Assembly: GCA_945643635.1 (NCBI GenBank)
Contig: CALZFC010000058.1
Location: 682,001-746,000 of the forward strand
Origin: Allodiplogaster sudhausi
Lineage: Eukaryota > Nematoda > Chromadorea > Rhabditida > Diplogasteridae
Direction of reading: 5' to 3'
DNA length: 64,000 bases
The number at the start of each line of letters is the position of its first letter. Position 1 is the first letter of the stretch. Both the position numbers and the translations under genes were made by a program. The notes below the pieces were generated by a model, which saw only the letters and a program-made list of their open reading frames with translations, was not told the origin of the DNA and ran no database searches. Positions 37,188 to 50,024 of this stretch are shown piece by piece.

Positions 37188-39863
37188 ATGACCTCTCCTC
37201 AACTTATCATCGTCTTGAACAGCACGATTACTGCGCCCTATTCGTTTGTCTTCTACGCGATGTATGCTATCGAGGTTTGTTAGCTTATCATTTTGTTTAG
37301 AATTTAAAATGGAAACTTATTTCTGCATGGAATTTTCAACAGTAACTGTAGCATTTTGAAGAATTAAATTAGTTGAAAAGTTATTGAATGATTCTATAAA
37401 AATAGCATAAATGTGCAACATAAAGCGGTTGAACTCCTTCGTAGTTCGTGTTCGTGACGGCGACTCTGGGGCTGGCTCCTCTGCTGGCCTTCAGCGTGTG
37501 GCAGACGCGTGTCTTGCATCGCAACATTCGCTGTCTCTTCACTCTCCTCCCCATGCGTACTCTCTGCTTCACTCTCTCACGAATCATTCTCGTCGTGTAC
37601 CAACTTGGCGAACTGCCAAAGGAAGGCAAGAAATCTTTTATTTTGATTCCTTATGTATATATATTGAACTCTCATGTTTTTTTGAAAGAGTGAGATCAGA
37701 TTTTGACCGTTAAATAATAGTTTGTCCGTCTAATGAAACTTCTAAAAGTTGATATGTAAAATAATATTGTTAATGAGTTTAGACGACGACATCTTGCTGC
37801 AGATTGCCAATGTTAACCGTGCGAGTGTTTGGGGAGTTTATGCCGGCCTGTTAGTCAACCTTGATTAATTTCACTTTTCTCTGTCTACTTTTTAACGTAC
37901 ACACACTTGGTTGTCCGCAAATATGATTAATCACAAATGTCCGTTAATATAATTTATAAAATCATCTGGGTACGATACGAGGGAGGTGATCTCTGTGGGA
38001 TTTATAATTAGATAAAACGGAGGTGATCTCTGTGGGATTTATAATTAGATAAAACAAGTCCTGGACATGAAGTGATTTAAAAAAGAAGGCTTTTCACAGA
38101 AACAAGTAATGCTGAAAAGAATTGTCATCTTCGTATTAAATATTTTTCTTCTGATTATATTGCAGTGCCGGCTGCCTTGCCCTCGATCGACGAATCGCGA
38201 TTATTGGATGGAAGGCGCATGAGAAAGTGAGCCAGCTGTACCAAGGATGAGATAATGAATAGTTGTATCTTGCCACTATTGATTATCCGATCAGGGGCCT
38301 ACAATACATCATGTAAAACATAAAGTCATAGTCCGCAATTTCAACAAACTATTTTAGAATAGATTATGTTAATTTTTTGTATGTTTGAATTGCAATTGAG
38401 GAACGCCTACTGGCGCTTATTCCCGCTATTATGTCACTTCTAGCCTGCGAAGTCTTCGGCACTTGGAATGGTTACGCCTGGGCATACAGTGTGTTCATTC
38501 ATGTACTCATCTTGATTCAGAGACAATTATGGCTTTCAAACACTATGAAAATCGCATTTTTACAAATACGCATTGAACCCGATGTATTTTTTTAAATATA
38601 CATACATGCATGTACATTTAAGAAACTTGAAATTTTAGAAGTTTACTCAACAGCTGTAAACCTCATACTCTGGAGCGTTCTTCTTGCTCTCAGCGTTGCG
38701 GTTTGCAATTTTTAAAAGATAAGAAAACTGGAGGGCGAATCTGTCTCTTCCAGGCCCTGATAAGTGTCTACTCCCATAACCTGAAGGCCTTCGAAAGACT
38801 GCAGCGGGCAGCAGGCTGCGCAAGCAAGTACACTCTGCGGAAGAGCTTCATTGTTCGAGAGAATCTCCGGGTTTGCAAAGTGGGATTCATTTTAATTTCA
38901 ATGATTAATCATTTGCCAATGCTTAATTAAATGCTTCAAAAAGTCGATAATCAAAGTAAAATGAGTTTCCATTGAGATCTGCATCTCCCTTATGCGTCCT
39001 CTCGTCATTTGCGGCAGTCCTTCTGTCTTCTTCTACAGTCTCTACTATTACATGCCGCCCGAGTTCTACTTTCGCAATTTCGCCGCTGCTCTCTACGATG
39101 TTTACTGGGCAATGTAAGCATGACTTTGTATGTATGTTAATAAATTCTTCGAAAAGATAAACACCCTTCCTAATTAAAGTGGATGTTTTGCAGCCTTGTC
39201 TCAAGCATGACGTTCGTTCTGATCTACCAAGAACGTTCTTGGAGAGCTACAGCAAAAAGAGTTCGCGTTGTAGCGTGGCTAATGAGGAAACTGCAGCTCA
39301 ACGAAGGTATTTAGCACGCTTCTTGTTTACTTCTTTCTTTCTGCGTTGCTAAAATTGCTTTGCGGAAGTAGTCATGTGGCTGGCAGATTAAATTGATTAC
39401 CAGTTACGCGTTAGAGTAATGACATTGTATGAGAGGCGAATCTGTTTGTTGCAACATCAGCCATACTTCTCAGACATAATGCATGCATAAAACTACCCAA
39501 TATACCGACTACTTCCTTTTGACTACTACGCAACTCATAAACTGCCAAAATAAGTGTCTCTAACAGGCCACCAATTCACGGTTATCTGATGGAGTGTAAT
39601 AGTACGGTAGCCTGTAACAGTGACGAATTATATGCTAGCGTTCATTTAAGAGAGAAAAATGGCCAGTGTCGTAGGCTGGAATTGTGATTTTAGATTCACC
39701 CCGACTGATTACTTCTTCATCGACCGAACAGACGGCCTCGAGCTACTTTGAGCAGTATTCCAGGCAGTGGAGTGGACCGCCGGGCTGTGAAAGACAACCG
39801 ACAGCCACGAGGTTGCGCATGGCGACTGTCAAAAAATTACCTTCCAAAGGAGTCATTTTCTAG
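37188..39863 (+). CDS. sre: Sre-type seven-transmembrane chemoreceptor, unit B
   Basis: Ten exons splice to 363 residues: 37188-37274, 37445-37625, 37783-37849, 38166-38226, 38401-38488, 38639-38700, 38754-38879, 38977-39113, 39194-39306 and 39694-39863. This is the clearest template of the array. Marks are VLHRNI (residues 52-57), LDRRIAIIGWKAHEK (from 118), YTLRKSFIVRENLRVC (from 208) and the tail SSYFEQYSRQWSGPP (from 323). In Sre receptors the inner-loop YTL..F...EN block and a C-terminal YF..L...W-type motif are characteristic as I recall them. The second intron uses a GC donor (AAG|GCAAGA), which is the only way to keep phase. Intron 3 holds a perfect 37-bp tandem duplication. The protein is a predicted plasma-membrane GPCR; the ligand is unknown. 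Confidence 0.9.
37982..38055. repeat. Perfect 37-bp tandem duplication in an intron
   Basis: Two identical 37-bp copies beginning GGAGGTGATCTCTG lie side by side in intron 3 of receptor B. Their identity suggests a recent event. Confidence 0.95.
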
Positions 39864-40188
39864 AAATTAGAAAAACCCGGTCGGCGATGCATACATCTAC
39901 GCATTCTTATTCGTTGAGCAGAAAGCCAAATAATGTTGAATCCCATGCATAGACCTGTTTTGCTTAGAAATCTGTGTTGGTGTTTCCTGGATAAATTCCT
40001 TCATGTTTCACCATGACTTAGAACAAAGAGCAATAGGAAAAAGTGGTCTCTGCCATCAAAGGATTACGAGGTCAAAGAAGAATGAAGAATATAGAGGGCA
40101 GAAATGAAGTCGAGGTTCTCGGTATGATCTTGAAAATAATTTACACATATTGTTACATGCAGATTGAACAGTTCTCCCATGGATGTCA

Positions 40189-40230
<42 letters not shown>

Positions 40231-40460
40231 CGCGAAGGCAAGTGAAGGGTGAGAACAGGTGAATGGTATCCACTTACTAGAAAGTGGAATGGAACGGGGC
40301 AAAATATCCTTTGCACGGGCTAGACTCTTCGCAATGTACAAAGTCATGTCGACTCGCAAACAGGCCATCAATTTAAACCTGCTGGCCGAATCCCTCGCTC
40401 TCTAAAATGCTTATGGAGAGTATTTCTCCTGAAAATTAATTGGCATTTTCTCGTGCGAAG
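39864..40460. other. Spacer between receptors B and C
   Basis: No gene was seen. A (GA)n tract lies at 40191-40230; the region should include the promoter of receptor C. Confidence 0.6.
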
Positions 40461-43133
40461 ATGGCAGAGAAGAATGTTCTTCCGATCTTTCTAAACGGCT
40501 CAATCGTAGCGAACTGCCCAATTGTCTTCTACACATTCAACGCTGTCGAGGTACACAGTAGAAGTACATAAATATGCTTGTACATTTACATGTGGCCAAG
40601 ATTGGATTTTTCGAACGATTTGACCGAGCAGAATTTATGTAAATATGATTCTATTAACATATGGAAAAAGGAGCGAGACGACAGTTTCGTCTATTTCTTA
40701 ATTGTGAAGTTTATCACTTAAATCAGCCGTTTTGCAAGTATGTACATAAGTATATATGTACATACATAAAACTGTGCCAAACTACTAGATTTGCAAATGT
40801 CGTACATACAAAGGTTCATCTTAAGAGTGAAAAACTAGAACCAAAATTCTTTCTAGCTGCAAGAGTGTGGAATACGAAGAAAATATCTAGAAAGGGACTA
40901 GGTAAGAGAAAGTACTTGCTGATTGTGAGGTGGTGTTCATCTCCTTTCACTTGGTGCTCGGCCCGCTGGCCATCCTTGCCATGTGGCGTACTCTTCTCAT
41001 GCATCTCAACACTCGCGTCGCCTTCTGTGCTGTCATGGCAAGAAGTGTCACTTTCGCCATTGCGAGATTCTTTCTTCTCGCCTACCAAATACTCGATCTG
41101 CCTAGAGAAGGTTTCATTCTTTTTTTATTATTTCACTGTTCTTACAGTTGCAAAATTCCTAGTGCAACCATCTTTCACGATTGAAATAAATTTTGATGGT
41201 GTGCTTTTATTCTTCCCGATGATATCTAGAAATGTCTTGTGGGGTTACTTTCGTGAAATCTAATAACTATTCTTTACTAATCAACTTATCAAGTTCGTAC
41301 ATCTTAGCAACAAACAATTAAGCTTTGAACATTGCAGATGATGACTTTCTCCTCCAGTTTTGCAGTCTTCATCGCGACAGTGCCTACGGCATTTTCCTCA
41401 TCTTGTACGTTTCACGATCTGCCGCAGTCAATTAGAACACATGCATTCGTTTCGTCAGAGTCACTGCAATAAAAAATATTTTTGTTGGAGCGTTTTTTCA
41501 AGATTCCAAAGGAGAATCGCTTTTAATTCGACTACTTGAGTCAACTTATCCATTTTTCAACGTCTACAAAGGAGCTCATCCACTGTTTTTCAACGGAGAA
41601 TCAATTAGATGACACCTTTTTTGTAAAGGAGAATCAATTAGAAAAAGTTTTTATGTTCTCTTTTGATTATGTGATAAAACCGACCAAAATATGACCTATG
41701 AATAGAACAAGATTGCTGTCCTTTCTCTGTTGACTAGTGTCACACGCTCTTTAGTCTTCAATCATTTATTACCTTTACTTCATTTAGCCCAGGTGCAGTA
41801 GGAGTGGATCGACGACTTGCAATTACAGGATGGCGGTCATATGAAGAGGTTGGTAGTCAGAACTTGTAGTCATTTAATCGTTCTTTTATTTTTATTATTT
41901 TCCATTTCCTAACAGTATTAGTGTGGAGCTAATGGATAAATAAAATTCTGCACTTGATAAATTTCCAGGAAAAACTTCCTGCGCTCCTCATTATGATTTG
42001 CATGTTGTTGCTTGGCGAAATGGTCGGAATTGCAAATACCTACGCATGGAAGAAACGTTAGTTAGAACCATTCGTTTGTTGCCTAGCAGCTTTTAACCTA
42101 ACTTCTTAAAGTTGGATTTTCTTTTCGATAGGAAAACTGTATTTGCAGGTGTATATGACCTAAGCGGTCATATGATTGTTCTGGGCAGCCAGGCGATTGT
42201 TAGCCTTGCGGTGAGAACAAAATAGTTTGGAATTATTAGTAACAGTTTTTTGAAAAAATTTTTTTCCAGTTTCATAATTTAAACGTCTATTGCATTGACT
42301 AAAATAATAGATATTCGTGTACGTGTTGCACTACAACGTCAAGGTTTTCGAGAAGCTTCAGCAGTCGTCCGGCCGTGTCAAGGATTACACACTTTCGAAG
42401 AGTTTCGTCGTCCGAGAGAGTCTTCGCGTTTGCATGGTTCGAATCATTGTTAATCTCAAATTGCAACTTTATTTTTTTAAACTTTCACATACTACATCTC
42501 ATTGTGGTGATAGCAATAATAAATAAAGATTAAACAATCGCAAAAATTAACAAAGATTAAAGTCCAGATTCTGCTATCCGTGGTGCGGCCGGTAGTCTAC
42601 TTTGGAGTGCCTACTTTCGCCTTGTATGGCGTGTACTATTACATGCCGGAGCACTTCTTCTTTCGCCATCTTTCCATCGGATTCTACGACACTTACTTTG
42701 CCGTGTGAGAGCTTGTGAAGGAAAAAGCTCATTTTCGGTGTGCGTTCTGTAGTTTCATATTCGTCGCCATCACTAATGTGTTGCGATCGGAGCGTGCGTG
42801 GTGGAAGACACTGAAAAGGATTGGCGTCGTCGTCTTCTTCCGGCGGCTTCTTAACGGCGAGTCGGATCAAGGTTAGAGAGCCTAACCATAGGAGAGAATT
42901 GTTAACTGAAATTCATTCTTAATAACCTTATAAATTTAATATGAGTGCCACAATTCAACAACTCAGAGCAGTCATCACGGCGAAAGCAATCGTCGGCTGC
43001 GGAGGTGGCTCAGCGAGAGGCGACCAGCTACTTCTCGCAGTACGCCAAACACTGGGACGGTCCGCCCGTCCCCGTCGCCAATCTGCCCTTGCCGAACTCG
43101 AAGGCTGGCTTGCTCGCCTTGTGGTTCACGTGA
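40461..43133 (+). CDS. sre: Sre-type seven-transmembrane chemoreceptor, unit C
   Basis: Ten exons splice to 365 residues: 40461-40550, 40930-41110, 41338-41404, 41788-41848, 41969-42056, 42149-42210, 42311-42436, 42568-42704, 42753-42871 and 42967-43133. Exon lengths 90/181/67/61/88/62/126/137 equal or nearly equal those of units B and G, which supports the model. Marks are LLMHLNTRV after TM2, VDRRLAITGWRSYEE, YTLSKSFVVRESLRVC, LRSERAWWKTLKRI near the end of TM7, and the tail TSYFSQYAKHWDGPP. All introns are GT-AG. No lesion was seen, so it should encode a full receptor. Its function as a chemosensory GPCR is by family. Confidence 0.9.
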
Positions 43134-44937
43134 GTCGGCAGCATCGACATCTTTCGCAAGGCCAAGAACAACATGGCGCAAGCCGTCGGCACTGAATTCG
43201 TGCATTGATAACATCACTGAAATAACTCCAAAACCTATTTATCGGCAAGAAGAAATTAACGCAAAAGGAACCGAGAATATTTCCCATTATCGATGACGGA
43301 TCAAGGAAGTGAGAGCACATTCTCACGTTGTTTCTGGGAACTTAGGGTGTCAAAATGTGTTCAAATATAGTTTATATTGACAGAGAACGGTATCATTTAC
43401 CATAAGATGGAAGCTCTAACGATAAGAGTCTTCAACGAGAAAAATTACTTTAGTCGTTTATGTCGAATAGCTAAATTGTGAACTAAAGCTCATCTAAAAG
43501 TGCACGACTTAATATTCTTCGAATGCCCTCTCTAAGTGAGAGCAAGTTTTCATGCTCCTGGTCGTCTGCTAAAAAGTCTTTTTGATATAGTCCTCTACAT
43601 GTGTATGCATTTACCATATGTGGTAATGACAATTGTACAGTACGCCTAAATATTCTTGACTTATTAATGAGATTAAAAGCTGTACAATTAAACAATTTCT
43701 CCCGAACATGCATATTTTTACTTCCGCTGAATATTTACTACCTCTGAACTAGTCAAGAAGAGGAAGTGAAATTCAAATATGAATTCAAGGCATTGTCTGA
43801 AAAGCCATTGTAACCGTTACAATTTCCTTGAATCGATTGGAATGTAGTGAATGTCATTTGGGCGCACAGCACATGTTTCTTTGTTGCTACACTCACATTG
43901 TCTGCAAAATCCAAAGTTCTCCATTATCTTTCCCATGTATGAGAATGTTTAAGTACTTACATTCTTCCATTTTAATGTTCTATTCTCTCTTACAGATGAA
44001 TTTACTCGTGTTTTCTAATAATAACAACCAAATTGCGTGCACCATTAGGACAACAGTTTGTTGATTAGGACGTTTTCACCTGTAAATTTCATCAATTTTT
44101 AAATGAAATTGGCATTTGACCAAAATGCATTCTTCTACAGGTAAAAACGAGAAAATGTTAAAGAGCGTTATAAAAGGCATCGATGCATAGAATTGCCTAG
44201 TATTTTAATGATGTTTTCCGTTGAAAAATAAATTGCTGCTTAGGGTGGCCGTGACTGCAGACAGGCACCCTTTAATTCCATTGTCAAGGAGACAAGCGAT
44301 GCATCTCTGACGAGATTTACTTTACCGTTCTTGCCCTTCCCTTCTCTTCTTTTCAATCATCTGTTCCCTGTAGGAACGTTTTGCTCAACGGAGAGCTTTC
44401 TAACGTGATTTCACGTAAACAGCGCAGCAAGCAGGTTTCTTATGGCTGTGTTGTGCGGGTTCTCCCGTTCCCAAGAAACCATTGTTTTTGCACAAGTACT
44501 GTTTTCATTTCCGGCATGTTCTTGAAGGCCCACATTTCTTGATACAATAAAATACGAAATAAAAGAACGTTCTTTACTTGGCAATTTGTTCTGCTCTGAA
44601 TATACTATGAGCATCTATGTATGTACATAGCTGACATTGCTGATCGTGTGTTCAAGGTAACGAAAAGATATGCGTTCCCACGATGAGTATATCATATGAA
44701 TGTCCTTTGAATGTCAACAGTTCTCTACATTTTTTAATGTCAAATTGACAAATAGAAAATATTAAATACATTATATAAATGTATGTATATAAATAAAGAT
44801 GTATTGCTTTTAGAAGCCATAAGCTCTCTCTTGTGCCCACTTTTGAGTAACGAAGGGCGAGAGAGCATCTGATTTAGAGAGGCACTACTACAATGATAAT
44901 TCAAACGGTTTAGTTTCGCGCATCTTTGAGAGCAAGG
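43134..44937. other. Spacer between receptors C and D; nothing recognised
   Basis: This is AT-rich DNA with no receptor exon, RNA gene or long repeat that I can support. Confidence 0.5.
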
Positions 44938-47620
44938 ATGACGTCATCAATATTGATCTCCGTCTATGTGAATTCTTCGCAAATTCAACGATTTCAGACT
45001 ACTTTCTTCCTCTTCAATTGCGTTGAGGCTTGTAATTCATATGTACTTGCATACAAATTTTGTATGATCAGTTCAGGTTCAGAGAACATAGACATGTTAT
45101 TCGAAACCATTATTGTTATTTTGAAAACAAAATCCCTTTAAGATCCTGTTCATCTCTTGCAACTTTGTGCTGGCTCAATTCTTCTTCCTCAGCGTTTCCC
45201 GCGCCCGCGTGCTCCATCGAAACATTCGAGTTCTCTTCTGCTCCTTCCCCCTACGCACCGTCACCTTCTCCATCTCCCGATGCATTCTCTTGGTCTATCA
45301 GATTCGTGATCTACCACGATCTGGTTAGATAACATTCCAAAGAGTTGGCTCTCAATTTGCCAGCTTGAAAAAGACTTGAAAAAAAAAGATTCATGCACAA
45401 TGTTCATAGCACATTTAGATCATTCTCCAAATTTTGGAAACAATTATTGAGAAAATGAAAACGCTGGGGCAGCGAGGGAAGAGATTCGCCTTTTAGCATG
45501 GGGTATCAATGCCGTTGTTTTGTAAATTTGCATATTCGAGTGTAGAAATTTAGCGCCGTTAAATAAAACAAATAATTGTAAAAGTTTGTTTATTAAGATG
45601 ACGATCTCGCGATGCATCACTCGGATACTACTGTGCATTGTATGCAGCTGAAAGCTATTAAAACGAATTTTTTAATACAAATTTTTTGGCAGCAATTGTT
45701 TCAAAAACAATTTCAGTGTCGGACTCGTTGCCTTGGACCGCATTATTGCAACCAGCGGATGGCGCGCTCATGAACAAGTTTGACTGAGAGAAAGAGAGAA
45801 AGAGGGAGAGAGAGAAAGAGAGACAAAGAGGGAAAGAGAGAAGAGAGAGAAAGGGGGAGAGAGAGAAAGAGAGAGAAAGAGGGAAAGAGAGAAGAGAGAG
45901 GAAGAGGGAGAGAAAGAAAGAGAGAGAAAGAGGGAAAGAGAGAAAAAAGAGAGAAAGAGGGAAAGAGAGAAAGAGAGAGAAAGAGTGAAAGAGAGAAAGA
46001 GAGAATGAGAGAACGAGGGATAGAGAGAAATAGAGAGAAAGAGAGCGAGCTTCTTTCGAAGGATTGAGAGCGAGAAAGCGATTGAGAGAAATATTTTACG
46101 TATTACTATACCTTAGGAGGCACAAAACGGAATATGCTACTATATTGGTAAAAGTATTTAAAAGAAAAGACAATTCAATTCAACACCTCTGTAACTCAAG
46201 ATAGCACATCTTCGGACGAGATGTAAAATGTAAGCCTTTTGGCTAAAAATGGAAATAAATGATACTTTTTTGCGTAGGAACGCTTTTCCGCCGTGATGGT
46301 GATGCTTTCTTCGTTGCTCTTCGTGGAGATGACCTGCTTGCTCAACGCGTACGCATGGACGCATCGTCCGTTTTAACTCTTCAATATTCCGCTAGGGGAA
46401 AAATCCTTTGAATACCCAGAAGTGTAACCTTTAGATTTCTACTCAGTAACCGTCAGTTTCATAATTCATACGGCAACGCAAATCGCATGCGATTCTTCAT
46501 TTAAAATCAATGTAATAAGGTCAATTTGTTAGTGGAGTTATTTCTATAAAAAGGAAGGTATGGAAGCAAAAAAATAAGAATCATTAAATCTTTTCCAGCT
46601 TTTGGTTCTGGTATTCCTGAGTAATCTAAAGGCCTTCCATAATCTCCATCGAGGCAGAAGTGTCAAGACCGCTTATCGACTAGCAATTCGCGTTTGCGCC
46701 GTACGGGCCTTCATCTTAACACAGACTTTTATTTATTTATTTATGCAAAAATACATTTTCATTTTCAACTTTAAGGCCAAATGTGTTTTTTTCTTTCCGA
46801 GAATATGAACAAATATTTTAAAATGATCTTACATTTGCGCCAGGCTTGCATCAGCATTCTCGGGCCGTCAATTGCCGTCGGCTTGCCATCGTTTATCTTC
46901 TTCGGCCTCGGGCTCTTCCTTCCATATCAGATGCCTTTACGAGGCATCGCCGCTGGTCTCTACGACACTTACTTTGCAATGTTAGCAAGATCATCGTTAT
47001 TCTATTTAGTCGTTTTCTTTTGGGCTCATTGAGTAATTTACTATTTAATAGGAAAGATTTTTCGTAAATTTGACTAATGCATCAGGTTCACTGCAATTGA
47101 TTTGCTGTTGATGCTTCGAATGGAGCCTTCCTGGTGGGCTGAGTTTCAACGAATTTGTGTAGTCAAGCGTCTCTTTCGCAAAAAACAAGGTAAGAAAAAC
47201 AAAGGAAATCGTAGGAATATCAGATAAAAAGGATTATAAGGAATTGGATAAATGCAAGATATAAATGATTAAGGTCGGATACAAAACCACGTGGTGGCAG
47301 AAGGAATATCGGCGGCTTCGGCATCAGAGTTGGCAGCGCGCGAGTCCAGCAGCTACTTTGCACAGTACGCAGAGCAGTGGAGAATACAGCCAGGAGGAGA
47401 GGCGAGGCGAGCGTCGCCCGTGTCCTGGCTCAGCTCTAGTGTTCGAGTCTGTGGAGTCGAAGCTGGCGTCACTCCGGAGCCGAAACCGGCCAGTGCAGAC
47501 AGCTCCAAGTCCCGCCGAAACCCTCGAATGCGCAAGATCATCTCCCGAGTCACTGGAATCAATGAAAGCACTATCTCACGCGCATTCGAGCACACTTCAG
47601 TAGGACAGGACAAACCGTAG
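44938..47620 (+). pseudogene. Sre-type receptor unit D, probably decayed
   Basis: Nine of ten template exons are present in order: 44938-45027, 45143-45323, 45717-45777, 46278-46365, 46435-46511, 46599-46700, 46844-46980, 47086-47189 and 47301-47620. Marks are RARVLHRNIRVLF, ALDRIIATSGWRAHE, MEPSWWAEFQRI and the tail SSSYFAQYAEQW. The short third exon is not intact: a candidate at about 45599-45640 starts with the right DDDL residues but is some 25 bases short and has no donor in the required phase. The inner-loop exon is 24 bases shorter than in the other units and lacks most of the YTL..F..REN block. The first intron would need a GC donor. A 300-base GA array fills intron 4. It could still be expressed if an unseen exon exists. 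Confidence 0.65.
45779..46078. repeat. Long GA/GAAA microsatellite inside receptor D
   Basis: About 300 bases of GA, GAAA and GGGA units sit directly after the donor that follows the DRR exon of receptor D. Confidence 0.92.
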
Positions 47621-48998
47621 AATGCAATGAATTGCTCAAGAATAATTCCAATATTTTTTGCGCATCAAAGTGACGGAGGCTAATCTTCTATTGTAAAATC
47701 CTCCAGCCCTTTCATGCCTAGTGGGAATCTTTTGAAAATGAAGAAGAGTCGGTGGAATAGAGGAATCAGGCCGAAAGCCGCTGTTTTTAAACTGCATATA
47801 TTCATTTATGTTTCCTTAAATCAATTAATGTACATATTTCGGGTTTATTTGCCAAGTTTTCGTTTTAAGAGAACTTATAAAATTGTAATTAATCTCTGAT
47901 TTCTGCGATAACTTCGTTGTAGATGAATTGGACTTCATATGTAGTACATATTTCGTAACTGGCCAATAGCCTATGATTCATTTATAAGTTACAGGAGTAT
48001 TAAATGGTCTTATGATTGTTTGTCACGGAGCCTGCTGGAATACGGCACAAGAAAGCGAATGGATTGACCCTTCGCGTGTTTGACATCTTTCCGTGAATAG
48101 CCTTTCGGTGTGTTTCCGTGAATTACGACGGCACGAGTGAGTGGCCTTATATCTTGGCTCTTTTTGAGGCAATATTTCTTTGAATCAAGTAGAACAAGCA
48201 ATAATAGTGCCTGAAATGCAATAGTTCATTCAGCCAGTTAGCCATATATTCTTATAATTAGCCGTGAAAGAACACTAGACTTTTGCATTTTACTTCCCAA
48301 ACGCTTCTTACTTTGCCTATAGATTTTCGCCTCTATCGAGATTCAGAAAATGTACATACATATGTATGCATGTGCAATCCACCATTTTCTGATTTTTATA
48401 CCACTTCGTCAGATTTGAGGATACGAATGATCTTAGAAATCACTCACATCTTGGAAATTCAGCAATACCTCGAATAAAAATATCTTATTAAATATACGTA
48501 TATGTTGTAGTATATACTTTTTTTGCTGAAATAGTAGGGGCGTGGTTGGACATTTATACGTACTTATGTATGTATGTATGTATGTACATACAGTACCGTC
48601 CAACATTGTTGGGTCCGAAATTAATCCGATTAATTAAATTAATTTAAATAATTCAAACTGGAATTGCGACGTGATGAGGACATGCCGTGCGATTTCGTCC
48701 GAGAGTTTTATGTCTTTTTTCATTGCGCGTCACCCAAGAAAAACCGTTTTCCAAAATATGCCGAAATGACAAAGATCTGACAATTTTTCAACGCTACGCT
48801 GTTTAGCGGAATTTTTTACGGGGTGTTCGGCTGAGAAAGCAGCTGGCAGAATCCAGCAGCCAAACTACAAACAACAAATTAGAGTGAAATTTTCTAAGCA
48901 CTTCTTATTTTGTTTGAGTTTCTTCCTTTGTTTTGCTTGAGTTGCTTATCATATTTGGGTATAAATGATAAGAAAAAGGGAAAATAAGATTTTCTGTA

Positions 48999-49085
48999 GG
49001 GAGCAAAAAATTTGCTCCCGCACAGCATCGAACACCGGACCCTGAGATTCCCAGCCAAACGCTGTCGCAATACACCACACGCAAC
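48999..49085 (-). other. tRNA-like sequence next to a perfect hairpin
   Basis: On the minus strand about 49085-49013 there is a tRNA-like stretch with a B-box-like block (GGTCCGGTGTTCGATGC) and an A-box-like block (GTGGTGTATTGCGACAGCG). The anticodon stem does not pair well, so it is not a functional tRNA by my reading. Its 3' end runs into a perfect 9-bp hairpin, GGGAGCAAA/TTTGCTCCC, at 48999-49019. It may be a tRNA pseudogene or the head of a tRNA-derived SINE. Confidence 0.35.
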
Positions 49086-49149
49086 TTGCGAGGAATGGAA
49101 TGTACCTTTTCTATCCGGACCCGAAACGGTTATCTCTTGGAATGAAAAA

Positions 49150-49460
49150 GATCGAAATAAGAGGGAGAGATAGAGGGGAGAAGGAGAGAGATTAAACGAG
49201 ACTGAGAGAGATATAGTGAACGAGAGAGAGAGAGAGAGAGAGAACAACAGAGAAAGAGAGGAGGGGATAGATTGAAAGAGTGAGAGAGATAGAGAGAGAG
49301 AAAGGGAGAGTGAGAGTATGTGTGAACGAGAGTGAGAAAGAGAGAGACAGTAAAGAGAGGGAGAGAATGAGAGAGACAGTAAAGAGAGGGAGAGAGAGGG
49401 GAGAATGAGAGAGACAGTAAAGAGAGGGAGAGAGAGAATGAGAGAGACAGTGAAGAGAGG
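49150..49460. repeat. Long GA array with GAGACAGTAAAGAGAG sub-repeat
   Basis: About 310 bases of GA-rich sequence. Its 3' half has four near-identical units of GAGAGACAGTAAAGAGAGG, so there is a higher-order repeat. It ends about 150 bases before receptor remnant E. Confidence 0.9.
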
Positions 49461-49608
49461 TCGAAAACAGAGATTGTCAACTTTTTTTCAATGAAAAGCG
49501 TTGCAGTGTGTTGCTTTGCAAAAATTAACCCGATAAGCCCCTTGAATCGTCATCCTCCACGCTTCGTTGGTGAGAAACTTAAAATGATGGAGAAAGAGTA
49601 AAGATTAG

Positions 49609-50024
49609 TTTAATGTTCTCTGCCATGCTTCTTGTCATGCGCCGTGAGCGTGCGTGGTGGATGGAGCTGCAGAGGTCAACTCTCGTTAAGCACCTCACAC
49701 TGTTCGTCGTCAAGTTTTATGCCGGTCAGAGATATGAATTGCCGTGCATGATTTCGTTGTACTTATTAGTGCTAGAATAAAGCCAAGATGCGATTTGAAA
49801 CAGCAAAAACATTAAGTTTAGGTTCGACTTCAACACCAGTGGCAAACGTGGTAGACGAAGTGAGCAACGACACGAGAAGCTACTTTGAGCAGTACTCCAA
49901 GCACTGGGCCGGGCCGCCCGTGCCTGCGGGGCTGACTGCGCAGGCCACGACGAGCGGATCGAGAGACGCCGATGATTCTCAGGAACGAAAGCTAGATTCC
50001 ACTATGAAAAAATATAGCAAATAG
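49609..50024 (+). pseudogene. Sre-type receptor unit E, last two exons only
   Basis: Only the template exons 9 and 10 are present: 49609-49724, with RRERAWWMELQRS at the end of TM7, and 49822-50024, with tail RSYFEQYSKHWAGPPVP and stop TAG. Both are free of stops and joined in the correct phase. The seven upstream TM exons are missing; a GA array ends about 150 bases before. It is most likely a 5'-truncated copy. The C-terminal exon is longer than in unit G and ends in a Lys-rich stretch. Confidence 0.75.

Larger units (their letters stand above)
47621..49608. other. Spacer between receptors D and E
   Basis: No gene was seen. It holds a TATG/CATA repeat (48553-48594), a hairpin with a tRNA-like sequence (48999-49085) and a long GA array (49150-49460). 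Confidence 0.55.

Noticed and set aside
45780..46067. 95-codon plus-strand frame rich in Glu, Arg and Lys
   Set aside because: It is a direct translation of the GA microsatellite within an intron of receptor D.
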